Source: Thermodesulfatator sp. (GTDB taxonomy: Bacteria; Desulfobacterota; Thermodesulfobacteria; Thermodesulfobacteriales; Thermodesulfobacteriaceae). From it: a stretch of DNA of 34,372 nt. How positions within the stretch are numbered: the stretch's first letter is position 1; each line of letters starts with the position of its first letter. The stretch is from assembly GCA_003978075.1 (NCBI GenBank), contig QOAM01000082.1, positions 1-34,372 of the forward strand, written 5' to 3'. The notes under the pieces were generated by a model that worked only from the letters and a program-made list of their open reading frames with translations, did not search any database and was not told where the DNA came from. A program made the translations under genes and the position numbers. This document shows positions 1-8,063 of this stretch, in pieces.

Positions 1-322
1 AAAATTTCTCTTCTTCTATAAACTTGCTGCGAAGGAGATCGTTTTTTGACGCGTGATGTACCTTCTCTCCGGAGGAATTTCCCTCCCTGAAGGTTACCTT
101 TGCTCCTTTTATCACCTTCATGCAAAATCTGGGTTTATGTGGACTAATTCTATTTGACAAACAACATTTAGCGGTTGCTGTGATCATTTGTGGGTTTGTG
201 AGTCTCTCCAACGATGAAAGAAACAAAAATTTTGTCCAATAATATGAGAAATACCTAAATATTGACTATAGGACTTATTTTTACCCTTAAATATGTGCAA
301 AATTATCTCATTTGTTCAGAGC
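1..322. other. AT-rich non-coding left edge
   Basis: No gene could be supported here. The stretch is visibly richer in A+T than the coding DNA that follows, especially from about 120 to 310. It lies downstream of rmuC, which is transcribed away from the rest of the window toward this edge. A short inverted repeat, GGAGG and CCTCC around a 5-6 nt A/T loop, lies near 80-96, but there is no T-run beside it on either strand that would make it a convincing terminator. An open frame on the plus strand covers only positions 2-49 and could be the last codons of a gene lying outside the window; it is too short to judge. Confidence 0.5.
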
Positions 323-1747
323 TCATCTTTTTTCCAGGGGATAGGTGGAAACTTCGGTTATCTCCGGGATCTTCTTTTCCGGAGAGATCATGCGTAAGTT
401 TTCAAACTTACGGGCCGTGACCAGGATCCGGCCTTCATAGGAACGCAGAGTCTTGTTGTAGGCCTCCACCGTCTGTTTTAGTCTATTTCCTAACTCGTTA
501 AAATGCTCGGTAAGGACTCTTAGACGCTCGTAAAGCTGTTTCCCCAAGCGGGCAATCTCCTGGGCATTTTCCGCGAGTTCCTGTTCCTGCCAGGCATAAG
601 CCACGGCCTTAAGCAGGGCGATGAGGGTGATAGGAGTAGCTAGAAGGACGCGATTCTGGACACCGAATTCCACAATTTCAGGGTCACTCTTCAGGGCCAC
701 AGAAAAAAGACCCTCTGCCGGCAAAAAGAGGATGACAAACTCCGGGCTCTTCTGCCAGCGCGATTCTATGGCTTCCCAGTACTTCTTCTGAGAAAGACTG
801 CGGATGTGGTTCTTAAGACCTGCTATGTATTCCCGTAGCTTTTCCTGCATGCGGTCCTCATGTTCTTCCTCCAGGGCTTGGATATAGACCTCAAAGGGCA
901 CTTTAGCGTCCACGGCGATGATCCTCCCCCCTGGCAGGCGAATGATCATATCTGGCCGCAAGGTCTTGCCCTCCGAAGAAAAGGGCCTCTGCTCCTCGAA
1001 ATCACATTTGGGAAGCATCCCGGCCATTTCCACCACGCGCTTTAGCTGGATTTCTCCCCAACGACCTCTTATTCGGGGTTGGCGCAAGGCCCGCGAGAGA
1101 TTCTCCGTCTCTTTTTGGAGTCTGGGCAGATAAACCTCCATCAGATTTCGCAAACCCTCCTCCAGGCTCTTGTAGGCCCCTTCGCGCTTGGCTTCCATCT
1201 CTTTGATCTCGCGGTTCACCCTTTCCAAGGCCTCTTTCAAGGGCTGAGTCAACCGATCAATGGCTTCCTCCTTAGCCCGGAGTTGCCCCTGAATCTCTTC
1301 CCGGAAGCCCGCCAGCCTCTCTTGGGCCAGTTTTAGAAAGGCCTCCGTATTCCTTTGCAAGATCTCCGCTGAGAGGACTTTAAAGGTCTTTTCCAACTCC
1401 TTTTGAGCCCTCTCCACCAACTGGAGCTTCTCTTGGAAATGGTCCTCCTCTTGGGCTATCCTCTCTCGGAGCTGGGCGATCTCCGCCTGCCGCAGGCTCA
1501 ACTCCCTCTGTGCCTCCTCCAGCTTCCGGAATAATTCGACCTTTTCAGCCTCTAGCCTTTCCCGAAATTGCCTTTCTTGGCTCAACCTTTCGACTAGCTG
1601 GGCCAGCTCCGTCTTTTTCTGGAGCAGCTCCTCCTGGAATTCTTTCACTTTCCGAGAGAGTTCACCTCTTTCTCGCCCCACAAACCACCAGAGAGTCCCG
1701 CCTCCGAGAAAGAAACCCAAAAGGAGATAACCCCATGCCGGGAACAT
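323..1747 (-). CDS. rmuC: DNA recombination protein RmuC
   Basis: RmuC proteins are membrane-anchored, predicted nuclease-related proteins (PD-(D/E)XK-like fold) thought to limit recombination at inverted repeats; biochemical detail is sparse. The 474-residue product has an N-terminal hydrophobic segment at about residues 5-22, then a long Glu/Lys/Arg-rich coiled coil to about 215. The conserved RmuC domain follows, with RGRWGEIQL near 230, the RPDMIIRLPGG segment with IAVDAKVPFE just after it, and FVILFLPAEGLF. Length matches the family. The ATG start is preceded by a GAGGGGGG-type ribosome binding site. The gene stands alone: no same-strand neighbour lies within 270 bp upstream, and the left edge of the window is downstream. 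Nothing in the product looks damaged. Confidence 0.95.
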   Translation of the reverse strand: MFPAWGYLLLGFFLGGGTLWWFVGRERGELSRKVKEFQEELLQKKTELAQLVERLSQERQFRERLEAEKVELFRKLEEAQRELSLRQAEIAQLRERIAQEEDHFQEKLQLVERAQKELEKTFKVLSAEILQRNTEAFLKLAQERLAGFREEIQGQLRAKEEAIDRLTQPLKEALERVNREIKEMEAKREGAYKSLEEGLRNLMEVYLPRLQKETENLSRALRQPRIRGRWGEIQLKRVVEMAGMLPKCDFEEQRPFSSEGKTLRPDMIIRLPGGRIIAVDAKVPFEVYIQALEEEHEDRMQEKLREYIAGLKNHIRSLSQKKYWEAIESRWQKSPEFVILFLPAEGLFSVALKSDPEIVEFGVQNRVLLATPITLIALLKAVAYAWQEQELAENAQEIARLGKQLYERLRVLTEHFNELGNRLKQTVEAYNKTLRSYEGRILVTARKFENLRMISPEKKIPEITEVSTYPLEKR

Positions 1748-2018
1748 GGCCCCCCTCGCTTTCCGTGATCTCGCCTAACCCCGCTTATCCGCGCATCAGC
1801 TTCAGGTTAATTCCCCGAAGTAGACAAAACAACCCTTTAAGAAGTAGAAATGTGGATCCCACCGGAGGTTTGGTGCAGAGGAGTAGTATGTCCGGAAAAC
1901 CATTGATACAGGGAGACCTTTTGGTTGGGTGTCAAACTTGGGTTAGAAAGAAACGTAGATGGAATGAGGTAAAGAAGGGTAAAGGAGTTTTTTCAGGGGG
2001 GTCTCCCTTGAGAAGTCC

Positions 2019-2516
2019 TTATTCCCTTTGCAGTCTCTCGAAGTGAGGATAAAGCTTGCGGTAAGTAGCTACAAGGTGCTCCGGTACCAAGCGTATATCT
2101 GCAAGGACAGCCAGAAAGTTAGCGTCTCCTTCCCACCGAGGAACGATCTGCAGGTGAAGGTGATCCGGATAACCGGCCCCAGCTACCTTTCCCAGATTAA
2201 AGCCCACATTGAAACCATCAGGACTCAGAACCTCACGCAAAATACGCAAACAGTGCCGGGCCATTTCCATGAGATCCGCCAATTCCTCCCGGGAGAGATC
2301 CGTAAGATCCGGGACATGTCGAACTGGAGAAACCAAAAGATGCCCGGTGTTGTAGGGGAACTTATTCATAATTACCAGCACGCGCTCATCTCGATAAAGA
2401 ATAAAACGCTCTTCATCGGGGAGATTACCTGCAGGCGGACAGAAAATACAACCTGGTTCCTTCTTGCCTCCCACATACTCTGCCCGCCAAGGGGCCCAAA
2501 GTACTTTCCTTTCCAT
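2019..2516 (-). CDS. HIT-family nucleotide-binding protein (HxHxQ type)
   Basis: A 165-residue histidine-triad protein resembling bacterial Ap4A phosphorylase/HIT proteins (COG0537 type), which cleave or transfer nucleotidyl groups. Seen in the sequence: the family-like N-terminus LWAPWR, a CxxC pair at residues 23 and 26, the NKFPYNTGHLLV segment, and the triad motif HLHLQIVPRW with H119, H121 and Q123. His121 would be the nucleophile. Gln replaces the third His, as in GalT and fungal Ap4A phosphorylases, and may favour transfer over hydrolysis (inference). The start at 2516 is an ATG that matches the family N-terminus but lacks a clear ribosome binding site. A GTG at 2591 has an AAGGA element 6 nt upstream and would add 25 Arg/Pro-rich residues. 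It appears monocistronic. Confidence 0.85.
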   Translation of the reverse strand: MERKVLWAPWRAEYVGGKKEPGCIFCPPAGNLPDEERFILYRDERVLVIMNKFPYNTGHLLVSPVRHVPDLTDLSREELADLMEMARHCLRILREVLSPDGFNVGFNLGKVAGAGYPDHLHLQIVPRWEGDANFLAVLADIRLVPEHLVATYRKLYPHFERLQRE

Positions 2517-2688
2517 GGTCCGTAAGTTTACCAACCCTGGTCTCTTAGGCAAGCTCGGCTCTCTCGGAAGTCTCTTCCACGATGACCTCACAGAAAATCC
2601 TTGGCCATTGGTGCTTGTGTTACAAGGGTATATACGGTAACTTATAGTTTCATTCTGAAGGTGCTTTCTATATGTTGAGGAGGGGGCT

Positions 2689-2730
2689 ATGGTGCATGTA
2701 CTAGAGTTTTGTCCGGGAAGACCCCCCTAA
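2689..2730 (+). CDS. possible 13-residue leader peptide
   Basis: An ATG preceded by GAGGAGGGGG with a short spacer opens a 13-codon frame ending in TAA (MVHVLEFCPGRPP). The ribosome binding site segment AGGGGG (2681-2686) is complementary to CCCCCT (2723-2728) at the end of the frame, so the start could be masked by its own 3' end. A hairpin with a T-run follows at 2756-2782, ahead of the acetyltransferase gene. This layout is reminiscent of an attenuator, but the peptide has no run of one amino acid and there is no comparative support. It could easily be chance. Confidence 0.25.
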   Translation: MVHVLEFCPGRPP

Positions 2731-2755
2731 GCTATAGATTTTTGACGCTCTTGGT

Positions 2756-2782
2756 GCTCTCCTTATGGGAGCTGACTTTTTT
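2756..2782 (+). terminator. weak terminator/attenuator-like hairpin
   Basis: GCTCTC pairs with GGGAGC (one G-T pair) around a CTTAT loop, followed after four bases by six T residues at 2777-2782. The stem is only 6 bp. It lies about 60 bp before the acetyltransferase start and 26 bp after the possible leader peptide. It could reduce transcription into the acetyltransferase gene. Confidence 0.3.
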
Positions 2783-2839
2783 GGGATAACAACCTGGAAG
2801 CTCACCTCCACCGAAGCTGTCTCGGGGATCTAGAGGAAT

Positions 2840-3403
2840 TTGAGCGATAAAAGGCGGGTGTTCCCTTCCCTAAGTATGGATTTGCGGAAAGTCACCCGAA
2901 TCTCCTCTGAACTCCTGGACAAGTTGGTAGGACTTTACGAAAGGGCTTATGCCGAGGACCTCCGCTATGCGGAAATAGGTCGCCGGCGAATCAAGCGCTA
3001 CCTCAAATGGCTTTTGAAGCACGCGCGGGGGGCCTTCTGGGTGGCCTTTGAAGGGGACGAACCCGTGGGCTTTGTGGCCTTAGAGGAGCTGGAACCCGTG
3101 CCGGAAATCCATGAGATTGTGGTCTCCCCGGAGTGGCGAGGGAAGAACCTCGCGGAAAAACTTATGCAGGAGGCCCTGGATTATCTCTCCCATCGAGGTT
3201 TTTCCCGGGTGGCCCTTTGGGTGGGAGAACACAATCGCCGCGCCCGTCACTTTTATGAAAAGCTGGGTTTTCAACCCAGGGAAAAGGCCGGAGTCTGGTT
3301 GCGCATGGAAAAAAGACTTCAGGGAAGGGAAAGCACCAGTTCGCGGAGTACGCGCCAGGCGGTCTCGGCCTCAGAAAGTGAGAGAGTTTCTTCCGGGGTG
3401 TGA
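2840..3403 (+). CDS. GNAT-family N-acetyltransferase
   Basis: A 187-residue GCN5-related acetyltransferase, transferring an acetyl group from acetyl-CoA to an unknown amine. Seen: motif A with VSPEWRGKNLAEKL at about residues 95-108 (pyrophosphate loop R-G-K-N-L-A), strand FVALEE before it, and motif B NRRARHFYEKLGF at about 132-144 with the usual Tyr. The start is uncertain. The TTG at 2840 has AGAGGA only 2 nt upstream; an in-frame ATG at 2876 lacks a ribosome binding site but sits right at the domain start. The last 28 codons overlap the 3' end of the convergent M20 peptidase gene by 85 nt and encode a Ser/Arg-rich tail outside the GNAT fold. The substrate cannot be deduced from sequence or neighbours. 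Confidence 0.85.
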   Translation: MSDKRRVFPSLSMDLRKVTRISSELLDKLVGLYERAYAEDLRYAEIGRRRIKRYLKWLLKHARGAFWVAFEGDEPVGFVALEELEPVPEIHEIVVSPEWRGKNLAEKLMQEALDYLSHRGFSRVALWVGEHNRRARHFYEKLGFQPREKAGVWLRMEKRLQGRESTSSRSTRQAVSASESERVSSGV

Positions 3404-4386
3404 CATAAGGTAAGGTCTCCGGGGCCGAAGACTACGGCCTCCGTGCCCGCAGCGGCTAGATGGGCTGCATCGGTCCAACTAGGCATCCCCGAAAGGACGG
3501 CTTCCCGACCGGTGACCCGCTCAAAGGCTCGGGCCAGAAGCTTCACCACCCGGGCTTCCCGGGAAAGGCTGTAGGCCTCGGAGATGTCTTTCACCCGGAA
3601 GCTCACCCAAGGAAATTGCCTAAAGTAGTCCTCGATCTCCTGACAGATGCTCGGGAGATCCTGTCCTGGAAGGATACGGAATTCGATTTCCAGCTCCACG
3701 CGATCAGGGACCCGCAGTTGCCCGTCGCCCCCTACAAACTTTTCCACATTGAATCCCGAGGGACCGAGCAGGGGATGCTCTTCATAAAGAAAGGGGAGCC
3801 TCCTTAGACCGCTCACCACCTCCATGGCCCTCTCAATGGCGTTTTCCCCCCGAAAGGCCAGACTCCCATGCACCGCTCGACCCTTCACCTCCACCTCATA
3901 CTCCACCGAGCCACCCTCAGCGATGGCGATGGTGAGATGGGTGGGCTCCAGGACTACCGCCGAGGGAAAACAGTATTCTTCCGCTAGGCGAGCCGACCCC
4001 CGCCCTTCGTTTTCCTCGTCCACTAGGAAGGCTAAGGCCACGGGCAGCGTTTTCCCGGCAAATTCTTCGGCCAGAAGCATAAGGAGGGCCACTCCAGCCT
4101 TGGCATCACACACCCCCACCCCCAAGAGTTGGTCTCCGGTGGCTCGGGGAGGGTAAAGCCCCAGCTTTAAAGGGACGGTATCCACATGGGTGGTGAGGAG
4201 AAGTTCGGGATCTTGGGCAAAAAAGACCAGAAGGTTAGGAGCACACCCCGGGACTTCTTGTCTCTTGGGAGAAAGTCCCTTCTCCAGGAGCCAGTCCTCG
4301 ATGAACTCCAATATCTGGGCTTCCTGGCCACTTTCGCTAGGGATATGGGCCAGTTCTAGGATCAGCTCTCCCAGTTTTTCTTTCAT
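3319..4386 (-). CDS. M20-family metallopeptidase (DapE/ArgE-like)
   Basis: A cytoplasmic two-zinc amidohydrolase of the M20 family, which includes succinyl-diaminopimelate desuccinylase, acetylornithine deacetylase and related peptidases. The 355 residues carry the metal and catalytic residues: TTHVDTVP (H67, D69), GVCDAKAGVA (bridging D94), the EE pair in VDEENEG (E124 catalytic base, E125), LEP near 147, and the C-terminal His in LCHTPEET. The dimerisation domain lies between (about 160-270). The start codon overlaps the stop of the upstream DUF169 gene (ATGA), so translation is probably coupled and the gene ends the ricT-metG-DUF169 operon. The exact substrate cannot be assigned. The 3' end overlaps the convergent acetyltransferase gene by 85 nt. 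Confidence 0.9.
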   Translation of the reverse strand: MKEKLGELILELAHIPSESGQEAQILEFIEDWLLEKGLSPKRQEVPGCAPNLLVFFAQDPELLLTTHVDTVPLKLGLYPPRATGDQLLGVGVCDAKAGVALLMLLAEEFAGKTLPVALAFLVDEENEGRGSARLAEEYCFPSAVVLEPTHLTIAIAEGGSVEYEVEVKGRAVHGSLAFRGENAIERAMEVVSGLRRLPFLYEEHPLLGPSGFNVEKFVGGDGQLRVPDRVELEIEFRILPGQDLPSICQEIEDYFRQFPWVSFRVKDISEAYSLSREARVVKLLARAFERVTGREAVLSGMPSWTDAAHLAAAGTEAVVFGPGDLTLCHTPEETLSLSEAETAWRVLRELVLSLP

Positions 4387-5123
4387 TTTTTCTCAAAAGC
4401 AATCAAAGGGCAGTTGCGGCAAATGTCTTCTCCCACCAAATGGGCTCCGCCCAAAAAAGAGACCCGTCCCTCCGAGGCCCTTTCCTCGAGCACCGTGATC
4501 ACTTTCTTGAAGGCTCGGGCCGAAAAGCCCAAGATGAGTTCCCCGCGCTCTAGTTTCCCGGAAGAGAAGGCCCCGGAGCAAGGAAGGGACAACACCGGTC
4601 GGTCCTCCAGATAGGCCTTGACCATGGTCCCGCAAAGGGCTGCTCCGGAGTAATGAATTAGGGAAAGTTCCGGAAGCCCTTCGGCGTAAAGGTAAAAATT
4701 TAGGAGATGAGTGGCTTGCAAGGCGTCCACTATCAAGAGAAAAACCGCGGGGTGGTTTTTTATTTGGGCGAGGGGCTCAAAGAGGAGGCCTTGTAAGGTC
4801 CCTTGGGGGAGGCGAGATCTTTTTTGATAAAGGATCTCCGCAGCCTCGGGTCGCAAAAACTTGCCCAGGACCCGGCGTACCTTCTCTTCCTGAAAGGGCC
4901 AGCCGCAGAGAAAGGCCGCGGTCTGACAGTGGAGATCCTCCGGGAGGACCAGCACCGGCTCCCCTGTCTCCCGCACATGGGCTACCACCTGGCATAAAGA
5001 AAGACGCTTTTTGGAACGCGGAAACCCCGAAGGGGGATCCTCGGAAAAAAAGGTTACCGCCACCGGATCGTGATAGAGCCTCAGGGTAGAGAGGAGAAGT
5101 TCAGCGATACGGCGGCCTTCCAT
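4383..5123 (-). CDS. DUF169 family protein
   Basis: A 246-residue protein resembling the DUF169/COG2043 family, common in anaerobic bacteria and archaea and without an established function. Seen: the N-terminal YHDPVAVTF segment, cysteines at 44, 66 and 73 in the CQVVAH and HCQTAAFLCG contexts, LPCSGAF, and a C-terminal CRNCPLI motif with Cys 235 and 238. The repeated cysteines suggest a metal or cofactor site, but this is inference. Its ATG follows the metG TAA with no gap, and its own stop overlaps the M20 start, so it is the third gene of a tightly coupled four-gene unit. There is no signal peptide or membrane segment; it is probably cytoplasmic. Confidence 0.85.
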   Translation of the reverse strand: MEGRRIAELLLSTLRLYHDPVAVTFFSEDPPSGFPRSKKRLSLCQVVAHVRETGEPVLVLPEDLHCQTAAFLCGWPFQEEKVRRVLGKFLRPEAAEILYQKRSRLPQGTLQGLLFEPLAQIKNHPAVFLLIVDALQATHLLNFYLYAEGLPELSLIHYSGAALCGTMVKAYLEDRPVLSLPCSGAFSSGKLERGELILGFSARAFKKVITVLEERASEGRVSFLGGAHLVGEDICRNCPLIAFEKK

Positions 5124-7016
5124 TTAGCCCACCTCGGCCCCAGGCTCCACCTCTCCCTCGGGGACCACGAGCTTGAGTCCCGAGGAGCCCTTGGCCGCCA
5201 GGATCATGCCTTCGGAAAGCACGCCCCGGATACGAGCCGGGCGAAGATTGGCCACCAAGACTACCTTCTTGCCCACCAGCTCCTCTGGACGATAATGTTC
5301 GGCGATTCCGGCCACTAGGGTGCGCTCCTCCGGACAGCGTACCGTGAGCTTGAGGAGGCGGTCCGTGCCTGGCACCCTTTCTGCAGCCACCACCTCCCCC
5401 ACCCGCAGATCCCATTTCTTAAATTCCTCCAGGGGGTAAAGCTCTTGGCCTGTCTTTTCCTCCGGTGAGCTCTTTGAGGCCTCCTGAATAGGCCTTTCCA
5501 GGCGGGGAAAGAGGACCGGACCGCGCTCCACCGGAGTCCCGGGGCGGAGACGTCCCCAGGTGAGGGCGGCCTCGACCGAAAGTTCTTCCTCTGGAGAGAG
5601 CCCTAGATTTTGCAGCAAGATTTCTGCAGAACGGGGCATGACCGGGGAAAGGGCTACAGCCAATACCCGCAGGCCCTCGAGGAGTTGGTAAAGCACTCGA
5701 GAGAGACGCTCTAGCTCCCCTTTCTTTTTGAGTTCCCAGGGGGCCTCGCGATCCACATAACGATTGGCTAGATTTACGGCCTCGTTGAGGGCGGCCAGCC
5801 CCCGGTGAAACCGGAATTCTCCCATCTCCTCAAAATAATTGCGGATCCGGGAGAGAATCCCCTGGGCCAGCTCCCGATCTCCCGGAAACTCCCTACCAGG
5901 CTCCGGCACCTGACCTTGAAAGTACTTTTTCACCATGGAGAGGGTACGAAAGACCAGATTGCCCAAGTCATTGGCCAGTTCGGCATTGGTACGCAGAACC
6001 AGGGCCTCCTCGCTGAACTCCGCGTCTTGGCCGAAGGCCATCTCCCTTAAGAGAAAGTAGCGTACTCGATCCGCCCCATAACGGGACACCAGCACCTCCG
6101 GCCGCACCACATTACCTAGGCTCTTGGACATCTTGGCCTCATGGAGATTCCAGTAACCGTGCACGTGGAGCCTCCGGTAAGGAGGAAGTCCCATGGCCCG
6201 AAGCATGATAGGCCAGTAAACGGCATGGGGTTTGAGGATGTCCTTGGCGATCACGTGTTCCGCCGCAGCCCACCATTTCTGCCAGGAGGGATCCTCCGGG
6301 TAACCGATACCCGAGAGGTAGTTGAGCAGGGCGTCAAACCACACATAGGTCACGAATCGGGGATCAAAGGGAAATTCGATGCCCCAAGAAAGACGACTCT
6401 TAGGACGAGAGATGCAAAGGGGCTCCAGGGGTTCCCGCAAAAGCCCCAGGACTTCTTCGCGGTATCCCGAGGGCTGGATGAAATCCGGATGACGGCGCAG
6501 GTGATCCAGGAGCCATTCCTGATGGCGAGAGAGATCAAAGAAGTAATTGGCCTCCTTGAGAGGGGTGGGAGGGGTGTGGTGATCGGGACAACAGCCGTCC
6601 ACCAATTCTTTGGGGGTTAGGAAACGCTCGCAGCCGAAACAGTAGAGTCCTTCATACTCTCCAAAGGTAAGCTCCCCCTTTTCGTAAAGCTGGGCCAGCA
6701 CCTGCTGGACTAACCGTTGGTGATAGGGCTCGGTGGTGCGGATAAAGCGGGAATATTGAATGTGGAGGAGGGGCCAGGTCTGGCGAAATCTTTCCGCCAT
6801 GCGGTCCACATACTCTCGGGGAGAGAGACCCGCGGTACGAGCGGCGCGTACGATCTTGTCTCCGTGTTCGTCGGTCCCGGTGAGGAAAAAGACCTCCTCC
6901 CCCTGGAGGCGCTTGAGGCGGGCCACCACATCCGCCACCACCGTGGTATAGGCGTGGCCTAAGTGTGGCTCGGCGTTCACGTAGTAGATAGGGGTGGTGA
7001 TATAAAAGGCCATCAC
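5124..7016 (-). CDS. metG: methionyl-tRNA synthetase
   Basis: Charges tRNA-Met with methionine in the cytoplasm. The 630 residues contain the class I signatures HLGH (residues 18-21) and KMSKS (295-299), and the methionine-pocket region NAEPHLGHAY and TGTDEHG. The connective-peptide zinc knuckle has C126, C129, C142/143 and H146/147. A C-terminal EMAP/Trbp111-like tRNA-binding domain starts near residue 530 (WDLRVGEVV), so this is the long MetG form with a fused dimerising tRNA-binding module. Two consecutive ATG codons begin the gene behind AGGAGGAGG. It overlaps ricT upstream by 4 nt and abuts the DUF169 gene downstream. A ricT-metG neighbourhood is known from other bacteria. Confidence 0.97.
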   Translation of the reverse strand: MMAFYITTPIYYVNAEPHLGHAYTTVVADVVARLKRLQGEEVFFLTGTDEHGDKIVRAARTAGLSPREYVDRMAERFRQTWPLLHIQYSRFIRTTEPYHQRLVQQVLAQLYEKGELTFGEYEGLYCFGCERFLTPKELVDGCCPDHHTPPTPLKEANYFFDLSRHQEWLLDHLRRHPDFIQPSGYREEVLGLLREPLEPLCISRPKSRLSWGIEFPFDPRFVTYVWFDALLNYLSGIGYPEDPSWQKWWAAAEHVIAKDILKPHAVYWPIMLRAMGLPPYRRLHVHGYWNLHEAKMSKSLGNVVRPEVLVSRYGADRVRYFLLREMAFGQDAEFSEEALVLRTNAELANDLGNLVFRTLSMVKKYFQGQVPEPGREFPGDRELAQGILSRIRNYFEEMGEFRFHRGLAALNEAVNLANRYVDREAPWELKKKGELERLSRVLYQLLEGLRVLAVALSPVMPRSAEILLQNLGLSPEEELSVEAALTWGRLRPGTPVERGPVLFPRLERPIQEASKSSPEEKTGQELYPLEEFKKWDLRVGEVVAAERVPGTDRLLKLTVRCPEERTLVAGIAEHYRPEELVGKKVVLVANLRPARIRGVLSEGMILAAKGSSGLKLVVPEGEVEPGAEVG

Positions 7017-7858
7017 GCCTCCTCCTGCTTCTTGGCCAGGATCTGACGCAGCTCTTCTGCCGGAATTTCCACTTCTCGTCCTTCTTGGTTCTCCAAGACT
7101 ACTGTCTGGCGGAAGATATTGTAGCGCACCACCCGGCAGGGGCCTACCGGAGTACGGATCTTTTTACCCAGCTTGGGGAGACTCCTAGAGAGCTCCTGAT
7201 AGACATGATGCTCATAGAGGAGACAGCAAAGAAGACGCCCGCAGACCCCGGAGATCTTTTCCGGATCCAAAGAAAGACTTTGTTCCTTGGCCATGCGGAT
7301 AGAAATGGGAGAGAATTTGCGGAGGAAGGCCGCACAGCAGAGCTCTCGACCGCAGCAGGCCAACCCTCCATGGAGTGCAGTCTCGTTACGCACCCCGATC
7401 TGACGCATTTCAATGCGCGTGCGCAGGGCCCGCACCAGCTGGCGTACCAGTTCTCGGAAATCTATGCGCCCTTCAGCCGTGTAATAAAAGATGACCTTGC
7501 TGCGATCAAAGAGCCGTTCCACACGGGTGAGTTTCATTTTTAGGCCCAGCTCCTGGGCGAACTGCCGACAAAACCGCTCGGCCTTCTTTTCGAACTCTAT
7601 GTTTTCCTGCCACTGACGGATCTCGCGCCGGTGGGCCTTTCGGAGAATCTTGGGCAACCGACCCGCGGGAAGGGGTAAAGGCACACTATAAGAGAGGGTG
7701 CGGGCTACTTCCTTGCGCCCCTCGGAAAACTCCACCAACACTAAGGTGTGCCGCGGGAGCGACTCCTCGGATTCCGCATGTACCCCGGGCCATCCTTCCC
7801 GCAGCACGACCTCGGTCACGAAGATCCTTTCTTGGGCCTGATAATCCGTCTCAAACAC
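7013..7858 (-). CDS. ricT: PSP1-domain protein RicT (YaaT)
   Basis: RicT/YaaT proteins carry a PSP1 domain; in Bacillus subtilis RicT joins the Ric complex, which holds Fe-S clusters and affects RNase Y and mRNA maturation. This 281-residue protein shows the cysteine pattern of the family: Cys 168/169, 174/175, 206 and 211/212 in the CCGRELCC and VCGRLLCC contexts, followed by YEHHVYQEL and the TPVGPCRVV segment. Whether a Ric complex exists here is unknown, since no RicA or RicF was seen. The start used is a GTG with GAGGG 13 nt upstream; another GTG at 7819 has AAAGGA 5 nt upstream and may be the true start. It overlaps metG by an ATGA and probably begins that operon. Confidence 0.9.
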   Translation of the reverse strand: MFETDYQAQERIFVTEVVLREGWPGVHAESEESLPRHTLVLVEFSEGRKEVARTLSYSVPLPLPAGRLPKILRKAHRREIRQWQENIEFEKKAERFCRQFAQELGLKMKLTRVERLFDRSKVIFYYTAEGRIDFRELVRQLVRALRTRIEMRQIGVRNETALHGGLACCGRELCCAAFLRKFSPISIRMAKEQSLSLDPEKISGVCGRLLCCLLYEHHVYQELSRSLPKLGKKIRTPVGPCRVVRYNIFRQTVVLENQEGREVEIPAEELRQILAKKQEEA

Positions 7859-8019
7859 GGCGCAAAGCTTACCCTCAAGCCCGCCTTTTGTTAAGGCCTA
7901 GAGGAATTCGCCCTCGAAGTCCTATCTATCCCCCTAAAGCCTTTGGAAGGAACCTTCCGCGAAAGTCAAAGAGAGTAAACCGCGGAAAGCAGGGGGTTAG
8001 GGAGCCCTGTCCTCTAACC

Positions 8020-8056
8020 AAAAAGGCCTTGCGCAGGGGTCTGAAAGAGGCTTTTT
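8020..8056 (-). terminator. possible terminator between TIGR00725 gene and ricT
   Basis: AAAAAG/CCT and AGG/CTTTTT arms can pair with one bulged base around an 18-nt loop. On the minus strand the 3' arm ends in TTTTT. It lies just after the stop of the TIGR00725 gene and 160 bp before ricT, where a transcript end would be expected. The structure is nearly symmetric, so the strand is not certain. The rest of the 205-bp gap (7859-8063) shows no gene. Confidence 0.3.
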
Positions 8057-8063
8057 CAAAAAT

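Noticed and set aside
2..49. Fifteen codons open to the window edge, possible tail of a gene to the left
   Set aside because: Too short to recognise, and stops are expected by chance at this spacing.
190..235. Single GTTTGTG...GATGAAAGAAAC stretch reminiscent of a CRISPR repeat end
   Set aside because: Only one copy, no spacers and no cas genes in the window.
1510..2046. 178-codon plus-strand open frame over the rmuC 5' end
   Set aside because: It is antisense to rmuC for half its length, is Pro/Ser/Arg-rich without domain features, and has no ribosome binding site.
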